DNA from: Xanthomonas bromi
Lineage (GTDB): Bacteria; Pseudomonadota; Gammaproteobacteria; Xanthomonadales; Xanthomonadaceae
Reading direction: 5' to 3'
NCBI RefSeq assembly: GCF_900092025.1
Contig: NZ_FLTX01000013.1
Span: 1-64,000 of the forward strand
Length of the DNA: 64,000 nt
The notes under the pieces were generated by a model. The model was given only the letters and a program-made list of their open reading frames with translations, was not told the origin of the DNA and made no database searches. Positions 55,963-64,000 of this stretch are shown piece after piece. Each line of letters starts with the position of its first letter. Position 1 is the first letter of the stretch. The position numbers and the translations under genes are program-made.

Positions 55963-57306
55963 ATGTCCAGCCAGCCTGCTCCTGCTATTTCCCATCCGAT
56001 GGCCGTTGGTGCGCTCGATCGGCCCGTGGCTTGGCGAGCGGGGCAGTCGGTCGATCTGGCAACCTTCATCGCGCATGTGCGCGGTCTGGCGCAGCAGCTG
56101 CCCGAGGGACGCCATGCGGTGAATCTGTGCGAGGACCGCTACCGTTTCATGGTGGCGTTTTACGCGTGTGCGCTGCGCGGACAGGTGTCGCTGCTGCCGT
56201 CGTCGCGCGCACCGGTGGTGGTGGGCGAAGTGCAGGCACGCCACGCCGATGCGTATTGCCTGGGCGATCTGGCATTGGAGTTGGCGCCGCCGCGCTATTG
56301 GCAGCTGCCGGCGGAGTTGCCGCAGGCCGAGGGCCCGATTCCGCAGCTGGCCGACGACGCGCTGGTGGCGATCGGTTTCACCTCCGGCAGCACCGGCAGC
56401 CCGCAGCCCAATCCCAAGACGTGGGGCAGTTTCTTGACCAGCACCCGCCAGGATCTGGTCGCGCTGGAAAGCCTGTGGGCACACACCGACGCCGTGCCGC
56501 ACGTGGTCGCCACCGTGCCGCCGCAGCACATGTACGGCATGGAGTTATCGGTGCTGCTGCCGATGGTGACCACGCTGGCGGTGCACGCCGGGCGCCCGTT
56601 CTTCCCGGACGATGTGGCACGTGCGCTGACCGATATTCCCGCACCGCGTATCTTGGTGACCACACCGGTGCATCTGCGTGCGCTGGTCGAATCCGGGGTG
56701 GCGTTGCCGCCGCTGGCCGGCATCGTGTCGGCCACCGCACCGCTGGCGCCGGAGATCGCCGCCGCGGCCGAAGCGCGTTTCGGCGGTGAGGTGCGCGAGA
56801 TGTTCGGCTCCACCGAAACCTGCGTGTTCGCTGTGCGTCGCACCGCATTGGCAGCGGCGTGGACGCCCTTGCCCGGCGTACGCCTGGAAACGCAGGCCGC
56901 AGGCACGCTGGTGCATGCGCCGCATCTGGCCACGCCGGTGCTGCTGGCCGACATGATGGACGTGGCCGACGACGGCCGTTTCCAGGTGCGCGGCCGTCAG
57001 GCCGATCTGCTGGAAATTGCCGGAAAACGCGCATCGCTGGCCGACCTCACCCGGCGTCTGCTCGCCATTCCCGGCGTGGTCGACGGCACCATCGTGCAAC
57101 TCGTGCCCGATCCAGGCCAAGCGGTTGGCCGCATCGCCGCGCTGGTGGTCGCCCCCAGCCTCGACGAAGCCCAGGTGCTGGCCGCACTGCGCGTCAGCGT
57201 GGACCCGGTCTTCCTGCCGCGCCGCCTGCGCAAGGTCGCCGTCCTGCCACGCAACGAAACCGGCAAGCTGCCGCGCGATGTGGTGCTGGGGTTGCTCAAC
57301 GGGTGA
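55963..57306 (+). CDS. xanA2: Xanthomonadin 3-hydroxybenzoate:ACP ligase (AMP-ligase)
   Basis: 447 residues from ATG 55963 (MSSQPAPAISHPMAVGALDR). An adenylate-forming enzyme: the P-loop motif IGFTSGSTGSPQPNPKTW (about 141-158), VPPQHMYGMELSVLLP, the FGSTETCVF motif, the D in VRGRQADLLEIAGKR, and the C-terminal lysine in PRNETGKLPRD. It matches my memory of XanA2, which activates 3-hydroxybenzoate and loads it on XanC. In this window xanB2 (the 3-HBA source) and xanC are within 6 kb. The start is an estimate; MAVGALD at 55999 is possible. Confidence 0.85.
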   Translation: MSSQPAPAISHPMAVGALDRPVAWRAGQSVDLATFIAHVRGLAQQLPEGRHAVNLCEDRYRFMVAFYACALRGQVSLLPSSRAPVVVGEVQARHADAYCLGDLALELAPPRYWQLPAELPQAEGPIPQLADDALVAIGFTSGSTGSPQPNPKTWGSFLTSTRQDLVALESLWAHTDAVPHVVATVPPQHMYGMELSVLLPMVTTLAVHAGRPFFPDDVARALTDIPAPRILVTTPVHLRALVESGVALPPLAGIVSATAPLAPEIAAAAEARFGGEVREMFGSTETCVFAVRRTALAAAWTPLPGVRLETQAAGTLVHAPHLATPVLLADMMDVADDGRFQVRGRQADLLEIAGKRASLADLTRRLLAIPGVVDGTIVQLVPDPGQAVGRIAALVVAPSLDEAQVLAALRVSVDPVFLPRRLRKVAVLPRNETGKLPRDVVLGLLNG

Positions 57307-57418
57307 GTATGCGACTGTGCCGTTATGTTTAATATCTTTGAATAAAAATCTGTAGCGATAGCAGTCTGCGATCTTCGCAATCTTAGTGAGCAAGGAATGC
57401 TCGTATCTCGGTGCGGAT

Positions 57419-58465
57419 TTAGCTTTTCCCGCTCAATCGAGCGCAGCCGCTATCCATCAACCTTACGAATTCGCTCGCGTCATTGAAGTAATTTCGAAAT
57501 GCTGTTCTTACTTCTTCGCTTGAATCAGCGCGGACTAATACGATGTCATTTTCGGGCATTTATTTTTCAAGGTCGAATAAATCGCGAAGAGCATCAGTAG
57601 CATCTCGGTAACTTTTTACTATAAGTTTGCCTTCGGGGCTAAAAATCAAAATACTATTCTTCTTATCAGATATGTCACTCTTTGCTTGATGAAGTTCGCG
57701 AAGGGTTGGCATAAGGTTCAAGCCTTCGTCCAGCTTGATAAATTCCTCAAGAACTTCGCGATCAGAAAGTGAAGGGAGTGGGCCCTTTGAATCTTCATGC
57801 GCTCGGGCCAGAATCTCACTTGCATAGGCCATCGCATGGTTGTAGCGCTCGTCTCCCTTCTCAAACTTGGGTTGACTTTCCGTAATGAAGCCTACTACTT
57901 CTACAGCTGTTGCCCAAGCGTGTTGTACTAGAGTCCGGTACTGAATTTCTATGTAAAGGCCTTTTAGGCCCTCTCCGGACTTGGAGTTGACATCGTACTC
58001 GTATATGTCATGGATGCCGCGATAACCGGTCTTTTGGGTTGAGCGATATAGTTGTATTTTTCCGGGGGGTTACGCATTTTGTGGTTAAAGCGCGCTTTAT
58101 GAAATTCGCTTCTGAATAGAATCAAATCTTTAATATCTTAGAAAATCAGACGGCATCCAGCAGCATCATCCATGCGAGCTAGCTGCATTCCTGGAATGCC
58201 GCGTCAACTTGTCGAAAATTGTATTCTTACGCTTGTGCCGTTGAGCGACAATTACATCCTTTCCACGTGTCCTGCCGCGGAGGACTGCCTGAAAAGTATT
58301 GAGGACAGCTCGGTGTGCTGCACGCCATGCTTCAATAACCTCCAAATCTTCATGAGTCAAAGTACTGCTTCGGACAGCTTCGCCCGCGCGATTGACGCGA
58401 GACTTGGACCCGCCTGGGTATGTCGTATTAGCAGCTGTTGGTTCTTTATGCGGTCCTTTACTCAC
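57419..58465 (-). pseudogene. RelA/SpoT-domain alarmone synthetase gene, decayed
   Basis: GTG 58465 overlaps the xanB2 stop (GTGA) and reads VSKGPHKEPTAANTTYPGGS, then DLEVIEAWRAAHRAVLNTFQ and GKDVIVAQRHKRKNTIFDKL. The frame breaks near 58191; the next gives MQLARMDDAAGCRLIF, a TAA at 58138-58140, then DIKDLILFRSEFHKARFNHK. A second break at the TTTT run near 58033 leads to KTGYRGIHDIYEYDV and LYIEIQYRTLVQHAWATAVE, RelA-type (p)ppGpp synthetase motifs. Another TAA (57560-57562) precedes MPENDIVLVRADSS, which runs to 57419. Restored, about 348 residues. It is clearly AT-rich for this genome, pointing to foreign origin. Possibly once a toxic small alarmone synthetase; not functional as read. 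Confidence 0.8.
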
Positions 58466-59469
58466 CCATGCACCCCATCGATCTCCACCGCCAGCTCGTC
58501 GCGGCAGATCACCGCATGCAGCAGCAGGCGCGGGACCGCTTCGCCGAAGCGGGCATCCAGTGCCTGCGCGACCTTGGGCAGGTCGTCGCGTTCGCGCACG
58601 TAGACTTTCAGACGGGTGCCGGCGCCGAACTGCACGGGTAAGGCCGGCGTATGTTGACGCGCGGCGCCGAGCAAGGCGTCGAAGTTGGCGAAGGTTTCTT
58701 CCAGCTGCGCCAGCAATTGGCCGGTATGCATCGAGGCGTGGCCCACCACGGCGGCGGTGCCTGACAGCAGCAACGGCATGTCGCTGCCCACCGGCGGCAG
58801 CATGGCGCGGGCGAAACTGGGCGACTGTGGGCCGTACTGGCGCGGGTAGTTGTAGGCGCTGATCTGGCGCGGGTTTTCCAGCGGCGTGCCGGCGTCGGCG
58901 GCGGCCAGCCAGTAGATCTGGATGATGCGCTCGGCATCGCAGCGGCCCACCGCGGTGGCGGCCGGCAATTGCGCGGTGTCGAATGCGCCCAGTCCGCGTG
59001 CACGGCCCACGCAGAACTGCCGGTAACGCTCGCGGTCGCCGCTGCCCAGGGTGATGGCATCCAGGTAATTCCAGATACGCAGCAGCCGCGGCGTCTGGCT
59101 GTCGCTGACGAAGGCGGTGATTTCCGCATAGGCCTTGGCGGCGGCTTCTTCGATGTCGACATCCTGCTCGTCGATTTCGATCACGCCGAACTGCAGATGC
59201 CCGTCGCTGGACCAGGCGATATTGCCGTCGCGGCCGCTGCGCACTGGCGCATCGGTGCGCCACACTTCCAGCACGCGGGCGTGATACGGCTGCAACGGCA
59301 CGCGCAGATAGCGCGGGTCGTGCAGGCGCGGCGCCGCATCGCCGAAGCCGAACACGGCCAGCACCTGCGGATCGGTCAGCAGCAAGGCGGGGTCGGTCTG
59401 ATCGACATAGTCGATCTGCAGGCGGGGATGGCGCACTGCGTGCGTGGTCTGGGCCTGGGAAGCGGTCAT
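58462..59469 (-). CDS. xanB2: Bifunctional chorismatase XanB2 (3-HBA/4-HBA)
   Basis: 335 residues from ATG 59469. A chorismatase of the FkbO/Hyg5/XanB2 group, with YLRVPLQPYHARVLEVWRT, LLRIWNYLDAITLG, FCVGRARGLG, SAYNYPRQYGPQSPSFARAM and the final GTRLKVYVRERDDLPKV. XanB2 hydrolyses chorismate to 3-hydroxybenzoate (pigment starter) and 4-hydroxybenzoate (ubiquinone precursor). The start overlaps the upstream flavoprotein stop by 4 bp, so both are one unit. The decayed RelA/SpoT gene begins inside its stop codon. Confidence 0.92.
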   Translation of the reverse strand: MTASQAQTTHAVRHPRLQIDYVDQTDPALLLTDPQVLAVFGFGDAAPRLHDPRYLRVPLQPYHARVLEVWRTDAPVRSGRDGNIAWSSDGHLQFGVIEIDEQDVDIEEAAAKAYAEITAFVSDSQTPRLLRIWNYLDAITLGSGDRERYRQFCVGRARGLGAFDTAQLPAATAVGRCDAERIIQIYWLAAADAGTPLENPRQISAYNYPRQYGPQSPSFARAMLPPVGSDMPLLLSGTAAVVGHASMHTGQLLAQLEETFANFDALLGAARQHTPALPVQFGAGTRLKVYVRERDDLPKVAQALDARFGEAVPRLLLHAVICRDELAVEIDGVHG

Positions 59470-60851
59470 TGAACGTCTCGTTGTCGCGTGTCGCGTTGCA
59501 AGGTGTCGCCGTCGAAGCCGAGCTTGGCCTGACGCCGGCGGTGGCGCCATGACTGCCAGGCGCGCGGCATCATCGACAAGGTGGTAAGCGCGTACAGGGC
59601 GCGGAAGGCGCGCAGGCGGATGCGGACTTTGGGGCTGTCGAAGACATCGCCGGCCAACATCGCCACCACTGCCTGTTCCACCTGCCAGGTATTTTGCGGC
59701 TGCGCGAACAAGGCGCGCATGGTGGGCGAGGTGAAGCGGTAGATGAACCACTTGAATTCCGCGACGCCGCGCGTCAGTTCGCGTTTCAACGCGCGCTGCA
59801 GTTTGGCCTCCGATTGCGGTGCGCGCAGTACCGCATCCACCATCGCCGCGCCGCGCTCGGCGCTGTGCATGGCCAGAAACACGCCGGAGGAAAACATCGG
59901 GTCGACGAAGGTATAGGCATCGCCCAGCATCAACCAGCGCGGCCCGGCCATGCGCGTGCATTCGTAGGCGTAATTGCCGGTGGCATGCACCGGTGCCACG
60001 CGCTCGGCGCCGAGCATGCGTACGCTGAGCTCCGGATTGAGCGCCAGCGTACGCATCAAAAAGCCCTCGCTGTCGCCTTTGCGGGTCTTCATGTATTCCG
60101 GGTAACAGACCGCGCCCACGCTCATGATGTCGTCCGGCAGCGGAATCAGCCACATCCAGCCATGCGCATGGCGATAGATGCTGATGTTGCCGGCATCCTC
60201 GCCCGGGCGTCGGGTCACGCCACGGAAATGGCTGAAGAGCGCGGCGGATTGATGTTTTGCATTGGCGCGCTTGAGCTTGAGGCGAGTGCCCAGAAAGGTG
60301 TCGCGGCCGCTGGCATCGAGCAGATAGCGCGGGCGGAAGTGCTGCACGCCGCCGTCTGCCGTGCGTGCCTGCAGCGCGGGTTGGTCGCCGTCGAACGTCA
60401 CCTGCTCCACGCTGACCTGGTCGCGCGCATCCACACCCACCGCACGCGCACGCTTGAACAGCACCTGGTCGAATTGCGCACGTGGCACCTGGAAGGCGAA
60501 ATCGGCCTTGGCATCGAGCGCGTGCGAAAACCGGAACGTGTTGTAGCCGCCGCTGTCGTTCGGAAAATCCGCGCCACGCTTGAGCACCCCGATGGCGCGC
60601 ACGTCTTCGAGCACACCCAGGCGTTCGAGAATCGGCATGTTCATCGGCAGCAACGATTCGCCGATATGGAAGCGCGGGTGCTGCTCCTTCTCCAGCAGGG
60701 TGACCGACCAGCCGAGCTCGGCAAGCGCGATGGCCGCAGCGCAGCCAGCCGGTCCGCCGCCGACGATCAGGACGTCCGGACACTCCGGTCCGGGGGCCGG
60801 CCCGGCTGCCGGCATGGCGATCGGGGTGTGGCGAACAGCGTTGGAAGTCAT
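59466..60851 (-). CDS. Flavin-dependent halogenase-like enzyme of pigment synthesis
   Basis: 461 residues from ATG 60851. FAD fold DVLIVGGGPAGCAAAIALAE (about 26-45), then the FHIGESLLPMNMPILERLG segment and LLDASGRDTFLG. It resembles tryptophan-halogenase-superfamily flavoproteins, which lack a classic NAD(P) domain. Xanthomonadins are brominated aryl polyenes, so halogenation of the ring or a hydroxylation is a natural role, but the exact reaction is inferred. I do not see the halogenase WxWxIP motif in standard form; WMWLIPLPDD is the nearest match. It is coupled to xanB2 by a 4-bp overlap and diverges from xanC. Confidence 0.85.
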   Translation of the reverse strand: MTSNAVRHTPIAMPAAGPAPGPECPDVLIVGGGPAGCAAAIALAELGWSVTLLEKEQHPRFHIGESLLPMNMPILERLGVLEDVRAIGVLKRGADFPNDSGGYNTFRFSHALDAKADFAFQVPRAQFDQVLFKRARAVGVDARDQVSVEQVTFDGDQPALQARTADGGVQHFRPRYLLDASGRDTFLGTRLKLKRANAKHQSAALFSHFRGVTRRPGEDAGNISIYRHAHGWMWLIPLPDDIMSVGAVCYPEYMKTRKGDSEGFLMRTLALNPELSVRMLGAERVAPVHATGNYAYECTRMAGPRWLMLGDAYTFVDPMFSSGVFLAMHSAERGAAMVDAVLRAPQSEAKLQRALKRELTRGVAEFKWFIYRFTSPTMRALFAQPQNTWQVEQAVVAMLAGDVFDSPKVRIRLRAFRALYALTTLSMMPRAWQSWRHRRRQAKLGFDGDTLQRDTRQRDVQ

Positions 60852-61117
60852 CCTGGAACGAACCTGCAGCGGGCGAGCGTTATGCAGTTATGATAGCCTG
60901 ACAGACAGCCCAGCTTGCGGGCCACCGATTCCTATGTGAAGAACGACCGGCAGCACCGTGCAGGCGCCGGCCAGACCGCGCGGCAAATGCTCGGATTGGC
61001 AGCGGCGGCAACGTACACTACGGTCCGCGCGACGCCCCATGCACTTCGATGGTCGCCCGCGCTGTTGGTTGCTTGTTCTCACCCTTGTTGCCCGACCCTG
61101 ACCTGTGGAAATCCTGG
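60852..61117. promoter_or_regulatory. Divergent promoter region of the pigment cluster
   Basis: 266 bp between the flavoprotein gene (leftward) and xanC (rightward). Both units must start here. A TATCAT-like hexamer on the minus strand near 60890 may serve the leftward unit. No operator was recognised. Confidence 0.4.
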
Positions 61118-61387
61118 ATGTCCTCGCAAACCGCTGCCGAACGTGAACTGGCCGAACTCCTTGTCGAAAGTCTGAACCTGGAAGACGTCCAACCCGCCGA
61201 CATCGATCCGGAGGCGCCGTTGTTCAATACCGGGCTGGGGTTGGACTCGATCGATGCGCTGGAACTGGCGCTGGCCATCAGTAAGCGCTACGGCTTCCAG
61301 CTGCGTTCGGACAACGACGAGAACCGTCGCATCTTCGCGTCGCTGCGCGCATTGTCGGCGCATGTCCAAGCCAACAAGACCGTCTGA
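61118..61387 (+). CDS. xanC: Acyl carrier protein of xanthomonadin synthesis
   Basis: 89 residues from ATG 61118 (MSSQTAAERELAELLVESLN), the size of an ACP. The phosphopantetheine serine is in LGLDSIDALEL (LDSID), the usual DSL/DSI site. XanC carries the activated 3-hydroxybenzoate starter during polyene extension. It needs a phosphopantetheinyl transferase; the Sfp-type gene at 8.7 kb is a candidate. The next gene begins inside its end (26-bp overlap), so the rightward unit is compact. Confidence 0.9.
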   Translation: MSSQTAAERELAELLVESLNLEDVQPADIDPEAPLFNTGLGLDSIDALELALAISKRYGFQLRSDNDENRRIFASLRALSAHVQANKTV

Positions 61388-62108
61388 TCTGCACACTGCA
61401 CCATCCCCCGACGCACCCGCGTGGGTGCTGGGGCTGGGCGTTCTGCTGGCGGTGGCGTATTCGCCGTTGGCGCATTGGGCCAACGCCAGTCACCGCCCGG
61501 AGTTGGCCGTCATCGCCGGTGGGTTGCTGGTGTTGATGGTGTTGATCGAACCGATGGTTGCGCGCCGGGCCTGGGCCTGGGCGCTGGCACTGCTGATGCT
61601 CGCCGGACTGGGCGCGCTGTGGCAGTCGCAGTATGCGATGTTGGTGTTGGCGGCGCCGCCGGTGGTGTTCACCGGTTGGGTTGCCTGGTTCTTCGGGCGC
61701 AGCCTGCGGCACGGGCGCACGCCGCTGATCACGCGCATCGTCGAAGGCCTGTATGGCCAGGCCGGCATGCCGATCACCCCCGAACAACGCCGCTATACGC
61801 GCCGTCTCACACTGGCCTGGACGATGCTGCTGTGCGGCCTGACCCTGGCCAATCTGGTGCTGGGCCTGTGCGCCGAACCCAGCGGCGTGCTGTCGCAGTT
61901 GGACTACGCCTCGCCGCTGCCGATCAGCGATGCGCGCGCCTCGTTGTTCGCCAATCTGCTCGCCTATGGGGTGATTGGCGGCTTCTTCATTGGGGAATAT
62001 CTATTGCGCGGCCGCTGGTTTCCACAGCGCCCCTATCGTAATCTGCCAGACTTCTTGCGTCAGATGGCGCGGCTCGGGCCGGACTTCTGGCGCGATCTGC
62101 TGCGCTGA
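61362..62108 (+). CDS. Pigment-cluster membrane protein
   Basis: 248 residues from ATG 61362 (MSKPTRPSDLHTAPSPDAPA), the only in-frame ATG near the natural beginning; it overlaps xanC by 26 bp. About six membrane helices are evident (VLGLGVLLAVAYSPLAHWAN, LAVIAGGLLVLMVLIEPMVA, WALALLMLAGLGALW, YAMLVLAAPPVVFTGWVAWF, LTLAWTMLLCGLTLANLVLG, LLAYGVIGGFFIGEYLLRGR). No enzyme family was recognised; aryl-polyene clusters commonly carry such a protein. A role in export or membrane assembly of the pigment is inferred from context. Confidence 0.82.
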   Translation: MSKPTRPSDLHTAPSPDAPAWVLGLGVLLAVAYSPLAHWANASHRPELAVIAGGLLVLMVLIEPMVARRAWAWALALLMLAGLGALWQSQYAMLVLAAPPVVFTGWVAWFFGRSLRHGRTPLITRIVEGLYGQAGMPITPEQRRYTRRLTLAWTMLLCGLTLANLVLGLCAEPSGVLSQLDYASPLPISDARASLFANLLAYGVIGGFFIGEYLLRGRWFPQRPYRNLPDFLRQMARLGPDFWRDLLR

Positions 62109-62161
62109 GTGCGTGGCCAGGGATAGCGACGTACGTGCACAGTTTCGGGGACAAGACAAAA

Positions 62162-62911
62162 ATGCCGTTGGCAAGGATGCCGTCGCGCCTGGCGTGGGCT
62201 GTGTTCAATCTGTTGCAATTGGCGTTCACGCTGGTCTTCACCGCGGGCGGGATCGTCTACGCGTTGGTCGTGCTGGCGATCACGCGCGATCCCGAGCGGA
62301 TGCTGCGCATGGGCAGCTGGATGTGGTCGCCGGTACTGTTCTGCGGTGCGGGCGCCACCGTCATCGTGGAAGGGCGCGAGCGGGTGGATTGGTCCAAGAA
62401 CTATCTGTTCGTGAGCAACCACCAGTCGATCATCGACATTTGCGCGCTGTTCCATGCCTTGCCGGTGCCGCTTCGCTTCCTGCTCAAGGCAGAAATGCTC
62501 AAGGTACCGTTCGTGAACTGGTATGCGCGCGCCACCGGCATGCTGTTTCTGGACCGGGATAGCCGCAGGGCGGGGGCCCAGGTGCGGCGTCAGGCGGCCG
62601 CATTGCTGCGCGAAGGCAAACAGTTGTGCCTGTTTCCCGAAGGTACCCGCAGCCGCAGCGGCGCATTATTGCCATTCAAGGCCGGGCTACTGCAGGCCGC
62701 TATCGATGCTGGCGTGCAGGTGGTTCCGGTGGCGCTGGACGGCTGCGGCAAGGTATTGCCGGTCGATGGCCTGTTCAGGGTGCGTCCCGGCATCATCCGC
62801 GTGCGTATCGGCGAGCCGATCGCGGTGACCGGGCCGGATGCGCCAGACCGGCAACAATTGACCGAGCGGGCACACAAGGCTGTGGCTGCATTGCTTCAAC
62901 CCAGGATCTGA
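62162..62911 (+). CDS. Lysophospholipid/1-acylglycerol-3-phosphate acyltransferase-like
   Basis: 249 residues from ATG 62162; a GTG at 62135 would add nine. The ATG is favoured because GGGGACA lies about 10 bp before it. An N-terminal membrane helix (LQLAFTLVFTAGGIVYALVV) precedes PlsC motifs: SNHQSIID (HX4D, about 88-95), FLDRDSRRAG, LFPEGTRSRSG and VVPVALDG. In aryl-polyene clusters such acyltransferases attach the polyene chain to a lipid or glycerol headgroup, which fits membrane-bound xanthomonadin. Confidence 0.88.
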   Translation: MPLARMPSRLAWAVFNLLQLAFTLVFTAGGIVYALVVLAITRDPERMLRMGSWMWSPVLFCGAGATVIVEGRERVDWSKNYLFVSNHQSIIDICALFHALPVPLRFLLKAEMLKVPFVNWYARATGMLFLDRDSRRAGAQVRRQAAALLREGKQLCLFPEGTRSRSGALLPFKAGLLQAAIDAGVQVVPVALDGCGKVLPVDGLFRVRPGIIRVRIGEPIAVTGPDAPDRQQLTERAHKAVAALLQPRI

Positions 62912-62922
62912 GTTCCACGCTT

Positions 62923-63210
62923 ATGGATTTCGTCGTGCCGCATGATCATCCCTGCCTGCCCGGACACTTCCCCGGCCGCCCCGTGGTGCCTGGCGTGGTC
63001 GTGCTCGACCATGTGCTGCAGGCGGTGGAAGCACTGTATGGTCCGCGCGCAGCCGCGCGCCTGCCGCAGGTGAAGTTCGTGCAGCCCTTGCTGCCCGGTC
63101 AGACCGCCTCGGTCACGCTGGAAGGCGATGGCCCGCGCTGGCGCTTCCGCGTGCAGCGCGCCGATGCATTGCTGGTCAGCGGCGAACTGGTGGCGGAGGC
63201 GGCGACATGA
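62923..63210 (+). CDS. 3-hydroxyacyl-ACP dehydratase, hot-dog fold
   Basis: 95 residues from ATG 62923 (MDFVVPHDHPCLPGHFPGRP). The FabA/FabZ-type catalytic block HDHPCLPGHFPGRPVVPG holds the histidine, and VKFVQPLLPGQTASVTLEGD is the usual closing strand. It removes water in each polyene extension cycle. It is shorter than FabZ (about 150 residues), as expected for cluster-specific versions. It lies 11 bp after the acyltransferase gene and overlaps the next by 4 bp. Confidence 0.85.
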   Translation: MDFVVPHDHPCLPGHFPGRPVVPGVVVLDHVLQAVEALYGPRAAARLPQVKFVQPLLPGQTASVTLEGDGPRWRFRVQRADALLVSGELVAEAAT

Positions 63211-64000
63211 GCAGGCACTGGAAGCAGCGCCCGGAAGGCGGTGGGCGTTTTGCGTTGTGGCTGATCCGCGGGATCGCCCGGCACGGCGGGCGTGCGGTGG
63301 GGCGCGCGCTGCTATATCCGATCACGCTGTACTTCCTGCTGGTGCGTGTGCCCGAGCGCGCCGCCTCGCGTGCCTATCTGGCGCGGGTGCTGGGCCGCCC
63401 TGCTACGCTGCGCGATGTGGCGCGGCACATTCACACCTTTGCTTCGACCATCCTGGACCGCGTGTACATGCTGTGCGGGCAGATGCAGCGCTTCCGCGTG
63501 GACATCACCGGCCTGGATCAACTGCACACGCAAATGGATCGCGGCCGCGGCGTGCTGATCTTCGGCTCGCACCTGGGCAGCTTCGATGCGCTACGCGTGC
63601 TGGCCACCGAGCGCCCGGACGTGCAGGTCAAGGTGGTGCTGGACAAGGCGCACAACCGCGCCATGACCGACCTGCTGGGCGCGCTCAACCCGCAGCTGGC
63701 TGCCAACATCATCGACGCCAGCATGGATGCGACCTCGATCGTCATGGCGATCAAGGAAGCCACCGATGCCGGTGCGCTGGTGGCATTGCTGATCGATCGC
63801 CCGCGCGAAGGCGATCCGGCGCTGCCGGCGACGTTCCTCGGCCGCAATGCCATGTTCCCGACCTCGCCGTGGCTGATCGCCGCTGCGCTCAAGGTGCCGG
63901 TGGTGCTGGCCTTCGGCCTGTATCGTGGCGGCAATCATTACGAGCTGGCGTTCGAAACCTTCAGCGAAGGCCTGGACGTGCCGCGTCGTCAGCGCGCCCC
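63207..64000 (+). CDS. LpxL/HtrB-type acyltransferase, cut by window edge
   Basis: 264 codons to the edge from ATG 63207 (MSRHWKQRPEGGGRFALWLI). The lysophospholipid acyltransferase HX4D motif is in FGSHLGSFDALRV (about 120), and LLIDRPREGDPALPATFLGR follows, as in the lauroyl/myristoyl acyltransferase family. In aryl-polyene clusters this family member takes part in pigment assembly instead of lipid A synthesis. It is coupled to the dehydratase gene by a 4-bp overlap. The C-terminus and the rest of the cluster (ketosynthases, glycosyltransferase, export proteins) are beyond 64 kb. Confidence 0.88.
   Translation, partial: MSRHWKQRPEGGGRFALWLIRGIARHGGRAVGRALLYPITLYFLLVRVPERAASRAYLARVLGRPATLRDVARHIHTFASTILDRVYMLCGQMQRFRVDITGLDQLHTQMDRGRGVLIFGSHLGSFDALRVLATERPDVQVKVVLDKAHNRAMTDLLGALNPQLAANIIDASMDATSIVMAIKEATDAGALVALLIDRPREGDPALPATFLGRNAMFPTSPWLIAAALKVPVVLAFGLYRGGNHYELAFETFSEGLDVPRRQRA

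Noticed and set aside
59264-60783. Continuous alternative-frame extension upstream of xanB2 and over the flavoprotein gene
   Set aside because: It lies inside a gene with intact FAD motifs. xanB2 has its natural start at 59469.

Overview
The window is about 64 kb of GC-rich chromosome from a member of Xanthomonas. This rests on a recognisable xanthomonadin pigment cluster (xanA2, xanB2, a flavin halogenase-like enzyme, the acyl carrier protein xanC and acyltransferases), a C-rich-loop small RNA just downstream of polA that resembles sX13, a VirD4-effector (XVIPCD-like) tail, and families of short palindromic intergenic repeats. The species cannot be fixed from the sequence. There are no rRNA or tRNA genes, no insertion sequence, no CRISPR array and no replication origin.

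Layout. 1-5.3 kb: acetate module (acs facing a DcaP-like porin, a DUF485 protein and the symporter actP). 5.4-15.8 kb: a ROK regulator, exonuclease III with a GFA-family protein, a small membrane stress protein, an Sfp-type phosphopantetheinyl transferase, two Tat-exported PhoD-type phosphatases, rsmG and a secreted DUF885 protein. 15.8-18.1 kb: a two-gene unit with an XVIPCD-like tail, then rpmB-rpmG. 18.4-22.9 kb: lower gallate/protocatechuate 4,5-cleavage pathway (ligJ, galD, ligK-like aldolase) facing a LysR regulator with two helix-turn-helix domains. 22.9-34.2 kb: cardiolipin synthase, a VOC protein, a FAD/NAD(P)-binding protein, uvrD, an acetyltransferase, a universal stress protein and several minor or broken genes. 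34.8-42.5 kb: fecI-fecR, a TonB-dependent receptor with an STN domain, a histidine acid phosphatase and a secreted EEP enzyme with a jacalin-like lectin domain; this reads as one uptake-and-hydrolysis locus, perhaps for an organic phosphate. 42.9-45.9 kb: an ECF sigma factor and Ser/Thr kinase-TPR pair broken by four single-base losses. 46.1-55.4 kb: a DUF2782 lipoprotein, polA, the sRNA, hemF, two unknown genes and an S9 peptidase. 55.9-64 kb: the pigment cluster, interrupted by a decayed AT-rich RelA/SpoT-domain gene; it runs off the right edge.

Two window-wide patterns stand out. First, six genes (rsmG, galR, the 24.9 kb flavoprotein, uvrD, polA, hemF) have a TANAAT-like hexamer ending exactly 6 bp before the start codon, which predicts leaderless transcripts. 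Second, at least six loci are frame-disrupted, several by the apparent loss of one base in a short homopolymer. That means either real decay or residual sequencing error, and it should be settled before gene loss is claimed.

Limits: everything here comes from reading the sequence and from memory of protein families. No database search was run. Gene symbols in the pigment and gallate clusters rest on family recognition and context.
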